NCBI GenBank assembly: GCA_029747015.1
Contig: JAKOGI010000057.1
Span: 65,001-129,000 of the forward strand
Direction: 5' to 3'
Source: Carnegiea gigantea
Lineage: Eukaryota > Streptophyta > Magnoliopsida > Caryophyllales > Cactaceae
DNA: 64,000 nt
The position numbers and the translations under genes were made by a program. Of the stretch, positions 46,387 through 59,090 are shown piece by piece; position 1 is the first letter of the stretch, and each line of letters starts with the position of its first letter. The notes beneath the pieces were generated by a model. That model was not told where the DNA came from, made no database searches, and saw nothing but the letters and a program-made list of their open reading frames with translations.

Positions 46387-49300
46387 AAAACAAATCTCAT
46401 AAATTTATAACAAGTGTCATTCTCATAAAATTTTTAAGGCAATTAATAGCTTTATTTTGCATAATAAAAACAAGTTAGTCAATTATGAATGAAAGATTTT
46501 CTTGTAGAAAAGATTTTATTAAAATTAATTATAATTCCAAAGATTTTCTTTCAAAATATAAAAAGACAATGTTCAATAATGATAAAACATTATGTTGTCT
46601 CACTTTTGATCAAAATAATTATATTATATCTACTTCCAACATTACCGAAACTAATGTGTTATATTATAACAAAATAAATGCACCGGCTATGGAAAATCTA
46701 TGTGCATATTTAGTTTCTAATTTTTACCAAACTTTGACTCCTAGTGTGGAATATTACAAAAACACATAATCACACACACACATTTTGATATTATATATCT
46801 TTTTTACCTTAAAAAAACGTAACTATTATCATCAAGAAATAATAAAATTTATGTCATTTTCATAATGATTATTTTTTTTCCATCCATTTGAACATAAACA
46901 CATGTGGCGGATTATAATAAAAAACGTGATAATAAAAATCTAATTTACTACCGAAAGAAAAGGAAGTGGAATTGACAAAATAAATAAATTTGCCAAAATT
47001 TAACTCAAAAACGTAACAATAACAACGTATTGCATGTAGTATACATGAATTCTTGCTAAGAATAAAACAATATATTTATTCGGACTAATATAATTATATA
47101 CTTCTTATTTTATCATATAATTATAGAAAACACAATAATGGTTTGCAGAGACTATGGGTGTCAAAATTAAATATATGAGATTTTTATCATCATTATTATT
47201 ATAATAATAATAACATATTTATCATTATTATTATTAGAGATTTTGGATGTAACAAATCTACATGATGAATCTTATATATACAAGAAAATACCACGAGCAT
47301 TTACAACCAAAAGGTACTAGTTTGTTCATAATTTTTAAAGTAAAAGAATCTAAACCGATATTAACAATTAGCGGTGTTAAAATTATGTTACTTTTAAAAC
47401 ATATTGCTATTGTTCTGTGTGAAAGCTTACTATGTATTTTTTTAATTTACACCATACTAGAGTCAAAGTGAGTATTAACAATTTTTGATAATAAGAGCAT
47501 GTGTTCTTTAACAAATTCTTATTGTGATATTGTTACTATTAAACTACAGATAATTACTATTATTAAAAAATTTATCATTTGACCCCCAAAAAAAAAACTT
47601 TCGAAATTTTCATGCATTACATGAATCCTCATTACTAGTTTATATTTAAAAAACAACACTCAGCGCTATAAGGTTAACTTTTCCTTTTATATTGACGTAT
47701 GTTAAAAAAAAAAAAAATTACTAGGGAAAGAGAAAGGTCTCAAAAAAAAAAGATAAAATACCAAAAAAAAAAAGATTCTCTTCTCCTTTCACTCCATTCT
47801 TGAGCCTCACTCCTCCTTTCAGTCATTCTCCCTCCTTACCCATCCTCTATTTCTCTGCCTTACCTATTGTGCATGCACACAAAGTTATCGCATGGCACCT
47901 TATTGAGTCTAAAGTCATCATTGTACGCTAGCGTTCAAGAATCAAAGTGTAGATGTTGTAAGCACTCACCTTGTCTTGATTAATAATTAAATATGAGGGT
48001 TGTTTTGATTTGAATTTGAACTCTCTCGTTTAAAAAGATTATAATATTATGTTCAAAGATCAATTTCATCAAAAGTTTAAATTAATGGTTAAAGATTCAA
48101 AGATAGATTTTATACTCTAAAAGCTATGTCAACTATATATGGTGGTGATTGATTTTGAGGTCAAGAAGATAAATGAGGTGTTTCGTAACAATAGTTTTTT
48201 GAAGAAAAAGAGCTATTTGGGGGTGTTTTAGGTATTTTGATTAAGTCAAACAATTAAGTGGGTGTTCGATAGATAACTATTTGGAAGAGTTGTTTTGCCC
48301 CAAACAGCTCTTATTGGAAAACATTATTTCCATTAGCATTTTCAAAAGAAATTTTTGTAGAAATGACATACTTTCCCAAGAGTTTAAATAAATTAGATTG
48401 CATGCCATTAAATTATATTTTTATAATATTATTTTTGTAAAATAGAAATAGTATATATTATCATAAAGTGTTCATTGAAGGTTTATATTAGTAGCATTCC
48501 AATCCAGTTAGATCTTGAGGATTAACAATAGTAATATTTTCTTTTTTTTAATTTTTTTGAGACAAAAACAAACCATAGAAGTTACATTATCTCTTTTATT
48601 ATTTGTATTTTTTAGCCAAGTAGTATATATACTTCTAGGTGTAGATTTTCTAATTTCGCTAATATATTATATCAAGCTTATTGGTACTCTCACTATGCGC
48701 TTTTATGAACGTTTGATATTTATATTTTAGATTATTTAGTCCCCATCCGATTACCTAGGCAATGAGCCTTGGATCGATGTAAAATAATAACTTTTGGTAC
48801 TATATTTTCTATGAATTGAATCTAACAAAGACAAAGCCATTAGAAATTTGTATAAATTTCAATTTCAATTTATAAACCAAAAGAACTTTAAAAATATTAA
48901 AATAACGTTAAAAAACATTGGCCTCATTTACATAAGTACAGATTGAAGATACACAATGAATACAACTTTTGTAGAATTTAGGCGCTGTTCGGCAAAATTA
49001 GCTGTCTAGGTAGCGAATAGCGGTTCGGGTTGTGGATAGTTGTTTAGATAGCGGATAGCGTTTCTAATTTAGTTGTTAGCGGATAGCTATTTAGATTAGC
49101 GGTTGAAACTAACGTATTCAGTAAATTTAGCTGTTATGCTAACTGATTAATGTAAATCGACATAAAAGGATATAGATAATTTCCAAAGATAAAATTTTTA
49201 GAGGATATTTTTTGGCTAAAAAATATGGAACGCTACTTTTAAATGTCAAACGTTAATACTATTAGTTTTTTAAACACACTACTTAAAATACTAAATGTTA

Positions 49301-52300
49301 CTTGAAATATAGTTAAAACATTAGTTTACTGAACACTAAAAATTAACTAATTAGTGTATTGGCTTGATCAAAACACTAAATGGTACCCAAAACGCTGTTA
49401 CCGAACATGACCTTAATAAGAAAGTAAAGTCTTATCAATGAAGTTTCTCTTCTATTTTTTACTTTTTTTTTGTGATCACAAATGAAATTAATTTATACCT
49501 ATGATACCAATTTAATTCTTTTGAAAAAGAAATTGACCAATAAATAAAAAATATATTCTATTAAGAAGTAATTTAGAGATGAGAATATAAATGAAATTTT
49601 ACTAAACATCTTTATTAGAAACAGTTAACTTTAGCAAACTTTTTTTCTACAAACAGCTAATTCAAGCAGTCAATGCAAACAGCTAATTCAAACAACTAAG
49701 GAGTGTTTGGTTGTTGGCTTTTTTATTGATTTTTTGATACAAAATGATTTTTTGGAGGTTTTTGGCTGTTTAGACTTGGTCAAAAAAGCCAACTTGATAT
49801 TTGGTAAACAACTTTTTATAATAGCTGTTTTAGCCCAAAAAGCCAATTTTCAAAAAGTAAATTGAGTAGCTTTTTGTAAATGACTATTTGTATAAATGAC
49901 AAAAATACCCAACATTTTATTAAAATTACAAGACATGCCATTAGTGAAATCCGAGACTATAATTTTAGTCATTTAAAATTATAAGACATGCCATGAGTAG
50001 CTAAGGTGAGTAGCCTTTTTGAATTGATGCAAGTTAGTAGTGACATTTGATATTATGTTTGTTTGAACATAATTTAATAAAGATCAAATAATTTCAAATT
50101 TGGACATATTTTAATTTGTAAAAAACGAAGATAAAGATCTTGAAAAGATTAAATTAGATACTAAAAAAAAAAAAATCCTTAAATGACTAATAAAATAAGA
50201 TTGTAAGACGTAGGTATCACATGAATACATATAAATTGAAAAGAAATAAAATAAATAATGAATACTAAATATATGTAGAATTAATATGAAAATAAGGTTT
50301 CAAGCATTGAATTAATTCTTACATATGACATAAACTTAATTATTCTTGAAAAGAAAATAAAAGGGTCAATAAATAAAAAATCATGTTCAACTAAAAAGTA
50401 ATGTAAAGAAAGGGCATAAATGGGATTTTAACAAATAAACTTTTCAGAAACAGCTAATTTCACCATACATTTTTTTTAGAAATAGTTGATTCAAACAGCT
50501 AATACAAACAGCCAATTTAAACAACTGATAGCAAACAGCTAATAGAAACAACTAACAACTAACAGTTGACACTTAACAGCTGCTTGCCAAATAGGACACA
50601 GCTGTTTGCCAAACAGGATTAAAGAATTGAATACACATTTAACAGTCAAGACCAACAAATATCAGCACAAGAACCACACAAGTTAAAGTGAGACCGGGGT
50701 AATTATTCAAATGATTTTCTTGTCCACTTTAACCAATTATGTTATCACTTGCCATTTTTGTAGCTTTGTTAAGCTTTCCAGGATTTGGAATAAATGCTTG
50801 AGGTTAAACTTTATATGGCTTTCTTAAGCTAAAAATTCTTGTCAGTTAGAGGAACACTGAGACTCTATTGAAGGAGTAAGGATTCTTCGATGATTTGATG
50901 TCATCAGATGCCTCTTGAAGGAATGCAAGCTACGCTGGTTAGACTTACATGAGAGCAAAGGGATCGCAGTTCCTGAATTCTTTTTTATTTACTGTTCTCC
51001 CAAATTTCCCTTGGGTCTAAAGAGAAAAAGTTATCTGTATTTTAAATTTATCTTCTTTCCTCGAAAATTTTCAAATCGAAATGAACTTTTCAGTTACATT
51101 TTTCAAATTATAAATCTAAAGAACTCCTGGAGTAATTTTTGCAAATTTTTAATCCAAATTGTCACCCAAAGGTATGCTATCGAGATTTCTACAGGTTTTA
51201 AAATTCCAACGGCAATAATGATAAATAGTACTTCTAACCTTTGGTATTCGATCAACTACTCTGTTTATTTTACCGTAAATGTAGTTGATAATGACTTGTC
51301 TATGTACACATTGAAAACTACACTGATCATTTACTAAAGTTAGAGCAAATTTTTCTTAACTTCAAATCTGTATATGTATGATATTGGGTTTGGATGACCC
51401 AAAACTCACATTTTGCAAATAATTTGTGCTTGGCATATGATTGTATATCTTTGCTTGGCCAAAAGCGTACTTTGATGCCTTTGGATTATACACCTACATT
51501 TCATGATTCACGTGTGGCAATAATGTGGTTATGATTAACCCAAAAGCCTATAATTATCGTTATTTCACTTTGCAGGCCTGCACAGATCTTAGCTCCAATA
51601 TTTTGTTATTCCAGATATGAGCACGGGTAAACCCATGTTTGGGGCCACGGCCCATGACTGCGTGTAACGATATGTTTGTTGCTGGGCATTCGCAGCCCAA
51701 TTACCCTCGGAGCAACCCCCCACATGCAGGACACCCGCCCCCCTCGCAACCCGTGCCACGCGGGCCTCCTCTCTCTCCTCTGTTTTTTATTATTTTTTCT
51801 GTTTTTTTCTTTTTTTTGAGGTAATAAATAATTTTTAGATGATTAAAAAAATAGGTTGTGTGTTATGAAGTGGGTTCATGGTAAATTTTTTTATTGGGTT
51901 ACTCAAATTGGACTTCCATGGGTTGGAGAAGTGATGGAATGCAAGTTCCAAAAATATGAAACTTTTGCTGATGTGGCAGGTTAGAGTTCCAAAAACTGGA
52001 ACTCTGGTTGAGAATGCCCTTATTTGCCTTGTTTTCTCGAATGTTTGTGCGTGGAAACTGATGGGTTTTTTTATGGGTTATTTTGTTGTGGTGAATTATG
52101 ACTCGAATTTTGGGATCTTCTCCTCCTTTATTAAAGGAATTATCAATTGGCCACTTTTCCTTTTAATTCAGAGTGGTATTCGGACTTTCTATATATGGGG
52201 CGTTCAATGTAGTGGTTGTGACGTTTGTGATATTCAGGAGTGCCTCCTAGCACGTCTTTTTTAGCTATTTCTGTTATGAGATATTTGGAGTCTTTACCTC

Positions 52301-53252
52301 TTCTATTTTACTTTTTCAAGTTGAGTGAGAGTTATGAGAGTCTTATATTCTTTCATTTTGTTGCTAGTTTAAGACCCGTACACATTTTGGATCTTATTTG
52401 ACTCATCATTTGGGATCGCTTTGTGCTCTCATCGCTATACTGGATTTTGTTTCCCTGTTACCATTCGTGATTTTCTTCCAAATTAAATTTCCGCATAAAA
52501 ATCTCATGTATCTATTGTTACCTTATTAATCTTACTTATTTTTTCGAATATTCACATCTTTTATGCCTCCGCATAACCTATGCTCGGTTTTGTTTGATTA
52601 TTTTTCCTAACACCTGACACGAACACAAACCAGCTACAACTGTACATGCGCGCAAAATGTCTAAAAAGAGCGGTTACCTCTTGCCAAAAGCGGCGCGGCA
52701 AATGATAGAGCTGGTAAGAGCAGTGACCAACTCACTCAAGTTAACGATTTCGGAAGCAGAGGATAGAGAAGAGATCTTCTGCATCATTCTAGAAACTTCT
52801 TCTCGGCGAATAGGAGCATATGACTGGACTTTCTTGGAGCTAAACAAATTGACGACACATATTTTCCTCATCTCTGTGTAATACTCATTATAAGGTGCAA
52901 AAGCCAAGTCTAACCCATTATAAGAAAGCCTCCGATAGGCCACCATGGCTGGCCTATTGCAGAAGCTGTGATCCTGTGCTTTCAGGACCTCCTTCGCCAC
53001 ACTCGCAGATTGAATCACCACCGTTGATCTGCAGCCGAGTTGCAAGGACAAGATGGGGCCGTAGATCTTGGCGAGATTGAACAACGAGATGTGGGGTGTT
53101 CTAATTAAGGGGTCGAGCTGGTGTAGGTTTCCGATGAGAGGGAGGCCTTTCGGTCCAGGAGGAAGATTATATTTTCCATGTTTTTGGTTATTTGGGAGGA
53201 TAAAAAAGATGAAAGAGAAAACTGCAACAAGGAAGAGAAGAAGATGAAGCAT
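44119..53252 (-). CDS. Cytochrome P450 monooxygenase, CYP71 clan (CYP71/CYP83-like), three exons
   Basis: Exons on the minus strand are 53252-52678, 45244-44920 and 44736-44119. Together they make 1,518 nt, 505 residues plus stop, the usual length. Introns are GT-AG: 7.4 kb (phase 2) and 183 bp (phase 0). The N terminus is a hydrophobic membrane anchor (about residues 1-20) followed by the hinge [12 protein letters not shown]. The K-helix ETFR is at 362-365, PERF at 417-420 and the heme loop [10 protein letters not shown] at about 437-446, with ligand Cys444. The I-helix reads AGRDPS (305-310), where most family members have AGTDTS, so the usual Thr is Pro309. Predicted role: ER-bound, NADPH-P450-reductase-dependent oxidation of a small specialised metabolite. 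The substrate cannot be told. The frame is intact and looks functional apart from the I-helix oddity. Confidence 0.9.
45267..45659. mobile_element. Tourist-like MITE in P450 intron 1 (TTA duplication)
   Basis: The termini GTCTCCATTTGGACC and, in reverse complement, GGCTCCATTTGGTCC are flanked by TTA (45264-45266 and 45660-45662). The interior is A/T-rich and partly self-complementary (TGAAAATTTTGATAGAAAG facing TTTCCACCAAATTTTC). A second copy of the family is at 60066-60443. Its right edge in gene direction lies only about 22 nt before the 3' splice site at 45245. Confidence 0.8.
45663..46045. other. P450 intron 1, unremarkable part
   Basis: Intron sequence with a short TCG/TCA trinucleotide run (TCGTCGTCGTCGTTGTCGTC near 45685). 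No other feature. Confidence 0.5.
46046..46382. repeat. (TA)n / (CA)n compound microsatellite
   Basis: About 340 bp of TA dinucleotides with three blocks of CA (near 46138, 46242 and 46288). It lies in intron 1 of the P450. Frames reading I-Y or C-V repeats are artefacts. Copy number is likely to vary between individuals. Confidence 0.95.
46383..48980. other. P450 intron 1, A/T-rich, no gene recognised
   Basis: Open frames at 46485-46769, 47262-47471 and 48515-48730 are A/T-rich and show no known domain. Nothing else was recognised. Confidence 0.5.
48981..49412. mobile_element. Tourist-like MITE in P450 intron 1 (TTA duplication)
   Basis: The left end GGCGCTGTTCGGCAAAATTA and the right end, in reverse complement, GGTCATGTTCGGTAACAGCG are inverted repeats flanked by TTA (48978-48980, 49413-49415). 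The left part repeats AGCGGATAGC-type words. No coding capacity. Confidence 0.75.
49440..49699. mobile_element. MITE remnant, one half related to the next element
   Basis: GACCAATAAATAAAAAATAT, AAGTAATTTAGAGATGAG and ACAAACAGCTAATTCAA parallel 50365-50540 of the neighbouring element. Only one end is visible, so it appears to be a broken copy of the same family, lying in direct orientation. Confidence 0.5.
49700..50619. mobile_element. Tourist-like MITE in P450 intron 1 (TAA duplication), 920 bp
   Basis: The left end GGAGTGTTTGGTTGTTGGC and the right end, in reverse complement, ATCCTGTTTGGCAAACAGC are inverted repeats flanked by TAA (49697-49699, 50620-50622). Near the right end are many AACAGCTAAT words facing AGCTGTTT and AGCCAACTT words on the left. 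Non-coding. Confidence 0.65.
50623..52677. other. P450 intron 1, donor side
   Basis: The open frames at 50915-51337 and 51956-52264 show no known domain. The patch at 51625-51770 is rich in C and G (CCCACATGCAGGACACCCGC) and may be the edge of a repeat. GGAACTTGCATTCC-type words near 51940-52010 hint at another MITE, but no termini could be fixed. The splice donor GTAACC lies at 52677 reading leftwards. Confidence 0.45.
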
Positions 53253-53329
53253 GGGTACTTGATTACTTTTGGTTCAGTTGCCGTGGAAAGGTTGCTCTGT
53301 CATGATAATTGAGATTGCTTTGCCATGAT

Positions 53330-53339
53330 AATTAATATA
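53330..53339 (-). promoter_or_regulatory. Possible TATA box of the P450 gene
   Basis: On the minus strand TGTATATTAA lies about 80 nt upstream of the P450 start codon, between the gene and the old LTR at 53430-53638. No transcript evidence is available here. Confidence 0.35.
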
Positions 53340-54153
53340 CACAGAAAACGTTTTTGGAGTCACTTGCAAGGCCTTGTTAATTTGTCATTGTCCTTATCTC
53401 ATACATGCGATCACGTTAGAGCATGAAATTGAATATTATCACACATTGATAGAATTATAAAAAAAGTATAAAAGTGGATGTTGTTCTACATTGATAAAGT
53501 TAAAGAGCTTAAGTATGTATATAAGCTTGTCAGTTATTTTACTCATTATCAATTGATTTTGGGTTTGGGTTTGAACTTCATTTGAGCTTATATACATGAC
53601 TCTTTGTTAAGTGTCGTATTGATATTAAAAATTTAACAATTGGTATAATCAATTTGTAGCTTACTGGAAGATATATGGGTTTTGATTTAAAATAAATATT
53701 TTAGTGGCGATCATGATTTTATGTAGCACAATTCAAAGATAAAGAAAAGATATTTTGGCTACAGAGAAAATCTAATCTAACACTACAATTTAGTCTTGTA
53801 CTCTTGTGATCCACGTCGGTTGGTTCTAGGATTTGTATAGTTGTATCCTTTAATTAGTGTCTCAACCTTGATTGTTCTAAATAGATTTGATGAGAAAGTT
53901 TTACCATAAATGGAAGATTGAAGACTAGAAATAATTTGCCAGATATTTTTTTTTGGAGTTTTACAAATGTTTCTTTGTTGGGTTTGATCGATTGGTGCAA
54001 ACACATCTGTCATCTATCCTTTACGCACATAGTCATTGTGCGTCGTCTCGGACAGCCACTCGCCATCAGCATGCACAGATCATTCTCGTGGCATCATCCT
54101 ACCAATCTCGTCCTAGCAGGTAATCGCTTCTGCCATGCTCTCTGTCGTGAATC

Positions 54154-54253
54154 TATATCTCTGATCTTTATGGGCATTATTTGTCGTCATTGCCCACTGC
54201 ATCCATATCTCTGATCTTTATGGGCATTATTTGTCGTCATTGCCCATTGCATT
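54154..54253. repeat. Tandem duplication, two units of 50 bp
   Basis: CTGATCTTTATGGGCATTAT occurs at 54161 and 54211, and the units end CCCACTGCAT and CCCATTGCAT. It lies ten bases from the left end of the chromovirus. Confidence 0.85.
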
Positions 54254-54263
54254 TGTAATCTAT

Positions 54264-54569
54264 TGATGCAGTAACCAAAAATGAGGATATAACCACAAGC
54301 TTGCTGGAAGTGGAGCTCGGGATTAATTGCTCATTTTGAAGAGAAGAGAATAGGATAGAGGGAGGAAGGGAGAGGATAGAAGGAGAGGAATTGCCACTCA
54401 AATTATGCTTGATTTCCATAATGCCTGGTGCCATGTTATAGGCACTGTTACCTTGTCCAAGCCCCCTGATTTTCCGCTAACTTCCTAACAGAATTGCCAA
54501 CTCATCACAAATCCAACTAACTCTCACAAAAATAACATAAAAATAGAATATAAAGAAAGGCCTGTATCA
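54264..54569 (-). repeat. 3' LTR of the chromovirus
   Basis: 306 bp. It is the downstream LTR in the element's own direction and points toward the P450 gene, whose start codon is about 1 kb further on the same strand. Confidence 0.93.
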
Positions 54570-54584
54570 AATGCACCCCCTTTA
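54570..54584 (-). promoter_or_regulatory. Polypurine tract of the chromovirus
   Basis: On the minus strand AAAGGGGGTGCATT directly precedes the 3' LTR. Confidence 0.8.
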
Positions 54585-54597
54585 AGAGCCTTGTCCT

Positions 54598-57500
54598 CAA
54601 GGCTCAAAGTTAGGATACTTGTTTTCAAACTCTTCAGCATACTCCCAGCTAGCTTGGTCTTCATTCAGTCCTTCCCATTGAACCAAATATTGCACCGCAG
54701 CTGCATTTCTCCTCTTCACAACTCTTCTAGCTAAAACCTTGATAGGTGTCCTAACCACCGCAGTATTAGTCCCCTACAACCAGGCCGGAATGTAGGGTAG
54801 AGCAGGTAATGTCCCCTTAAAAACTTTTAGCTGAGACACATGGACAGTAGGATGGATTTTGACTGGCTCAGGCAGATTTAGTTTGTAAGCTACGGACCCT
54901 ATTTTGTCAAGCACCTGAAATGGACCAAAGTACTTAGGCTCCAGCTTTACATTTGTCCTGTTTTGTATACTCACTTGCCTGTAGGGCTGCAGTTTCAACC
55001 AAACCCAATCCCCTACTTGGAAAACTCTGTCAGTCCTTCCTCTGTCAGCCAGCTGTTTCATTCGTTCTTGCGCTTTTTGTAAGTTTTGACGAACTTGCTT
55101 CAACATCTCTTCCCTCCGTTGCATTGTTCTGTCCACTTCCTTATGAGAAGATTCCCCAGGTAAATAAGGCAAATGAAGGGGAGGCTCCTGATTGTATAAT
55201 ATCTCGAAGGGGGTTTTCTGGACAGCAGACTGGTAGGTGGTATTGTACCACCATTCAGCCATAGGGAGCCATCTAGCCCACTCCTTAGGATTCTGCATAC
55301 TCAGGCACCTTAAGTAGTGCTCTAGACACCGATTGAGCACCTCTGTCTGCCCATCGGTCTGAGGGTGGTAAGAGGATGACAAGAGGAGTTCCACCCCTAG
55401 AACTGAAAACAGAGCCTGCCAAAAGGAGCTAAGAAAAACTGTATCCCGATCACTTACAATGCTTCTTGGTAGACCATGTAGTTTATAGATGTTGTCGAGG
55501 TAAGCTTGAGCAATCACTTCAGCAGTGTAAGGGTGAGAGAGAGCCACAAAGTGAGCATATTTACTGAACCTATCAACCACCACCAAAATGACTTCCTTCC
55601 CCTGAGATCTTGGCAGCCCTTCAATGAAGTCCATGGAAATATCTAACCATACTTCTTCAGGAATGGGTAGAGGTTGGAGTAAGCCTGGATATGCACTATT
55701 ATCATATTTGCAAGCTTGGCAAACGGTGCATTGTCTAATGTAACTTTGCACTGATTTAGACATTCCCTTCCAGTAGAATAATTGCTTCAGTCTTTTGAGT
55801 GGAGCATCTCGCCCTGAATGACCCCCTTGAGGAGAAGTGTGTACCCAATTCAGGATTTTACCCCTGAGTTCAGCATCCAATCCCACCACTAACTTCCCTT
55901 TTCTTCTTAGCTGATTATTCACCAATTGATACTTGGGAAATAAATCAGCATTTTGCTGTTTCTGCTGAATGATATGCTGCAGATGGGCATCTTTATGCCA
56001 AGACTATTCAATCAGCTGCATGAGATCAGATTGTACATGAGAAATAGCCATGAGTAGCAAGGTAGCACTAGACACCCTAGATACAGCATCAGCTGCCAAA
56101 TTTTCAGCCCCACTTTTATACTGAATAGTGTAATCAAAGCCCATAAGCTTGGAGAGCCAAAACTGTTGAAAGGGGGTAGTTATCTTCTGCTCTAGCAAGT
56201 GTTTCAAACTCTTCTGGTCAGTTTTGATGATGAAGGGTCTTCCCAAGAGGTATTGATGCCATTTTTGCACAGCAAAAACAATTGCCAATAATTCTTTTTC
56301 ATATACTGAGAGTTTCTACCACTTGGAACCTAACTTCTTGCTGATAAAGGCTATGGGATGCCCCTGTTGCTGTAGTACAGCCCCAATGCCTGCACTGGAA
56401 GCATCAGTTTCTACCTCAAACTGCAGCTCAAAATTAGGTAAAGCTAATACAGGAGCTGTCATTAATGCCGTCTTAAGTGTTTGAAAAGATTTTGCTGCTT
56501 CTAAGTTCCAAGCATACCCTTCTTTCTTCAAAAGGTCTGTGAGAGGTCTGCTAAGGATAGCATAACCCCTGATGAACCTTCTATAATAGCCAGTTAACCC
56601 CAGAAAACTCCTCACATCTTTCTGTGATTGAGGCTCAGGCCACTGTGCAATTACCTCAATCTTCTTGGGGTCAGTTTCTACTCCTCTTCCTGAGATTAAG
56701 TATCCCAAATATTCAACTTTAGCCATGCCAAAAGTGCACTTGCTTAGCTTGGCATAAAGTTCATGCTGTCTCATCAGCATGAGAACCTTCTGTAAATGCA
56801 GCAGATGTTCTTCCAAGTTAATACTGTATACCAGAATATCATCAAAGAAGACCAATACAAACTTCCTCAGGTAAGGCCTGAAAACCTCATTCATTAGTGC
56901 TTGGAATGTAGCAGGGGCATTAGTCAGCCCAAATGGCATTACCAAAAACTCATAGTGCCCGGAATGAGTTTTGAAAGCAGTTTTAGAAATGTCTCCAGCA
57001 ACCATTCTGACTTGGTGATATCCGGACCTCAAGTCTATCTTAGAGTAGATCGTGGACCCAGTGAGTTCATCCAATAATTCTTCAATTATTGGAATTGGGA
57101 ACTTATCTTTGACAGTACATTTATTAAGCTCCCGGTAATCCACACATAGCCTCCATGTTCCATCTTTTTTTCCAACTAACACCACTGGAGATGCAAATGG
57201 ACTAGAACTGGCCTGTATTACGCCCCTATCCAACAATTCTTCTATCAACTTTTCAATGATATCCTTATGCTTCAAGGGGTATCTATACGGTCTGAGATTG
57301 ATCGGTGAGGTACCCTCTTTCAAGGGAATCTTGTGATCAAAAGGGCCTCTAGATGGAGGTAATTTGGTGGGTTCTTGGAACAAATCATCATAAGTGGTCA
57401 ATAACTTATGTACTGCTGGGAATGTATTCAGCTCTTCTTCAACTTCTATGGACTGAACAGATGGTGTAGGAACCATTTGCAGCATACACAAGTGTGAGGC

Positions 57501-59090
57501 AGTTCTAAGAGCCTTAGGTAATTGACCTTGTGACATCAATAGAGGTCTTTGCACCTTGATGCCCTTTAAAATGAGAGGATGACCAAAATAAGTGAACTCC
57601 ATCCGAAGTTGCTTGAAATCCCACTTAATAACCCCTAAGGTGGAGAGCCATTGGACTCCAAGAACTAAATCACAGCCCCCCAAAGGTAAAAGGAGGATGT
57701 CAGAAGTGAACTCAATACCTTGCAAGGTCCATGTGAATTTTCTGCAAATAAACTGACACTGCAGTGTATTACCATCAGCAATGGCTACAGCTTGTGTAGC
57801 AATAGGCTCTAACCTACAGCCTAACTTCCTTGCCAAGTGTTCATCCAAAAAGTTGTGAGTGCTCCCTGAGTCAATCAATATGTGCAGGGTTTGCTTCCCT
57901 ATGCGACCATTCACCCTTATGGTATTAAAACCGGGATTACCACTCATGGCATTGATGGATATTTGTGGCATCAACTCACCAACATCAAATTCCATTTCCC
58001 CATTGAATATGTCAGTCTCCCCAGTTTCTTCTTCTTCCCCTAAGACCTCTACTAAAAACAGTTGTTTAGTAGAGCTACTGCATCTGTGCCCCTTCTCAAA
58101 CGGGTGATCACAGAGGAAGCACAGTCCCTTGGCCATCTTTTCCGCCCTCTCAGCTGCAGGAACGAACCTGAATGGTTTTTGAGGGTTTTGGCCTGGATTT
58201 TTGGAAGTAACCTGGCTGTTTTGTGGAGTTTTAACTGTGGTGTTTTATGGAATTCTCAAATGTGGAGGAGGAGTAGGCAACAATGGTCTGGAGTTGGAGA
58301 GACTAGGCTTGAAGGGCCTGTCATGAGAAAACTTCAAAGATTGTATATGCTCTTCCTGGAACCTTGCCTGTTCAATGGCTAAGTCAAGTGTGTGGGGCTT
58401 GAAAGCCCTTACCAATGACTTAATGGCAGGGTTTAAGCCTCCAATGAAGCTTTCCAAGAGGTAAGAATCAGGCATGTTAGGATTTCTCATTAATATCAGA
58501 GCCTTAAGCTCTTCAAATTTGGCCAAATACTCATCCAAAGTGCCAGTTTGCTGTAGTCTGTTGAAATCTTCAACCACCTTACTGTCCAAGTTATCTTTAA
58601 ACCGAGCACACACATCCATCACAAATTCCTCCCAAGTTACCCCTCTTCTTCCCATAATATAGCTCATAAAACAGGTTTCAGCAGGGCCTCTCAAATATAG
58701 AGAAGCTAAATCAACCTTCTGATTCTCATTGATTCGACATAACCCGAAATATCTAGTGCATTTTTTAACCCATCCCCTAGGATCAGTCCCCTCAAAAACA
58801 GGAAACTCGATTTTGGGATTAAATGGGGCACTGTTACCTCCTTGATTGCCAGGATTCTGCCTGGGTTCGTTTTTTTCTTTGTCCTGCTCCAATTGTGCCA
58901 GAATTTGAGTCATCATAAGCTGATTTTGTTGATGAATCAGCTGCTGTTGATCGCGCATGTGCTGTTGTTGTTGTTCTAGCATTTGGCGCTGGTAGGCTGC
59001 AATGTTATCCTTTTGCTCTTGAATCTGCAGCTGTAACCATTGTTTTTGCTCCTCTAAAATAGCCCTCATGGCTTCCTCCATGGCTGTCAA
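54598..59090 (-). pseudogene. Chromovirus gag-pol polyprotein, one frame with four stop codons
   Basis: From ATG 59090 leftwards everything lies in one frame. Gag runs 59090-58245 with a coiled-coil-like Q-rich start and the capsid region (FPVFEGTDPRGWVKKCTRYF). A CCHC-like finger, CFLCDHPFEKGHRC, is at about 58120. The protease motif LIDSGSTHNFLD is near 57875. Reverse transcriptase is at about 57330-56560 with KIDLRSGYHQVRM and VFFDDILVYS. RNase H begins ETDASSAGIG near 56410. Integrase has H-H-C-C ([16 protein letters not shown]) and catalytic D, D, E positions ([33 protein letters not shown]). A chromodomain (YLVQWEGLNEDQASWEY) ends near 54598. Stops at 58245-58247, 56314-56318, 56004-56006 and 54774-54776 interrupt it; no frameshift was seen. 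Confidence 0.9.

Noticed and set aside
46019..46400. Open frames with I-Y and C-V repeats
   Set aside because: Direct translation of the (TA)n/(CA)n microsatellite inside a P450 intron.
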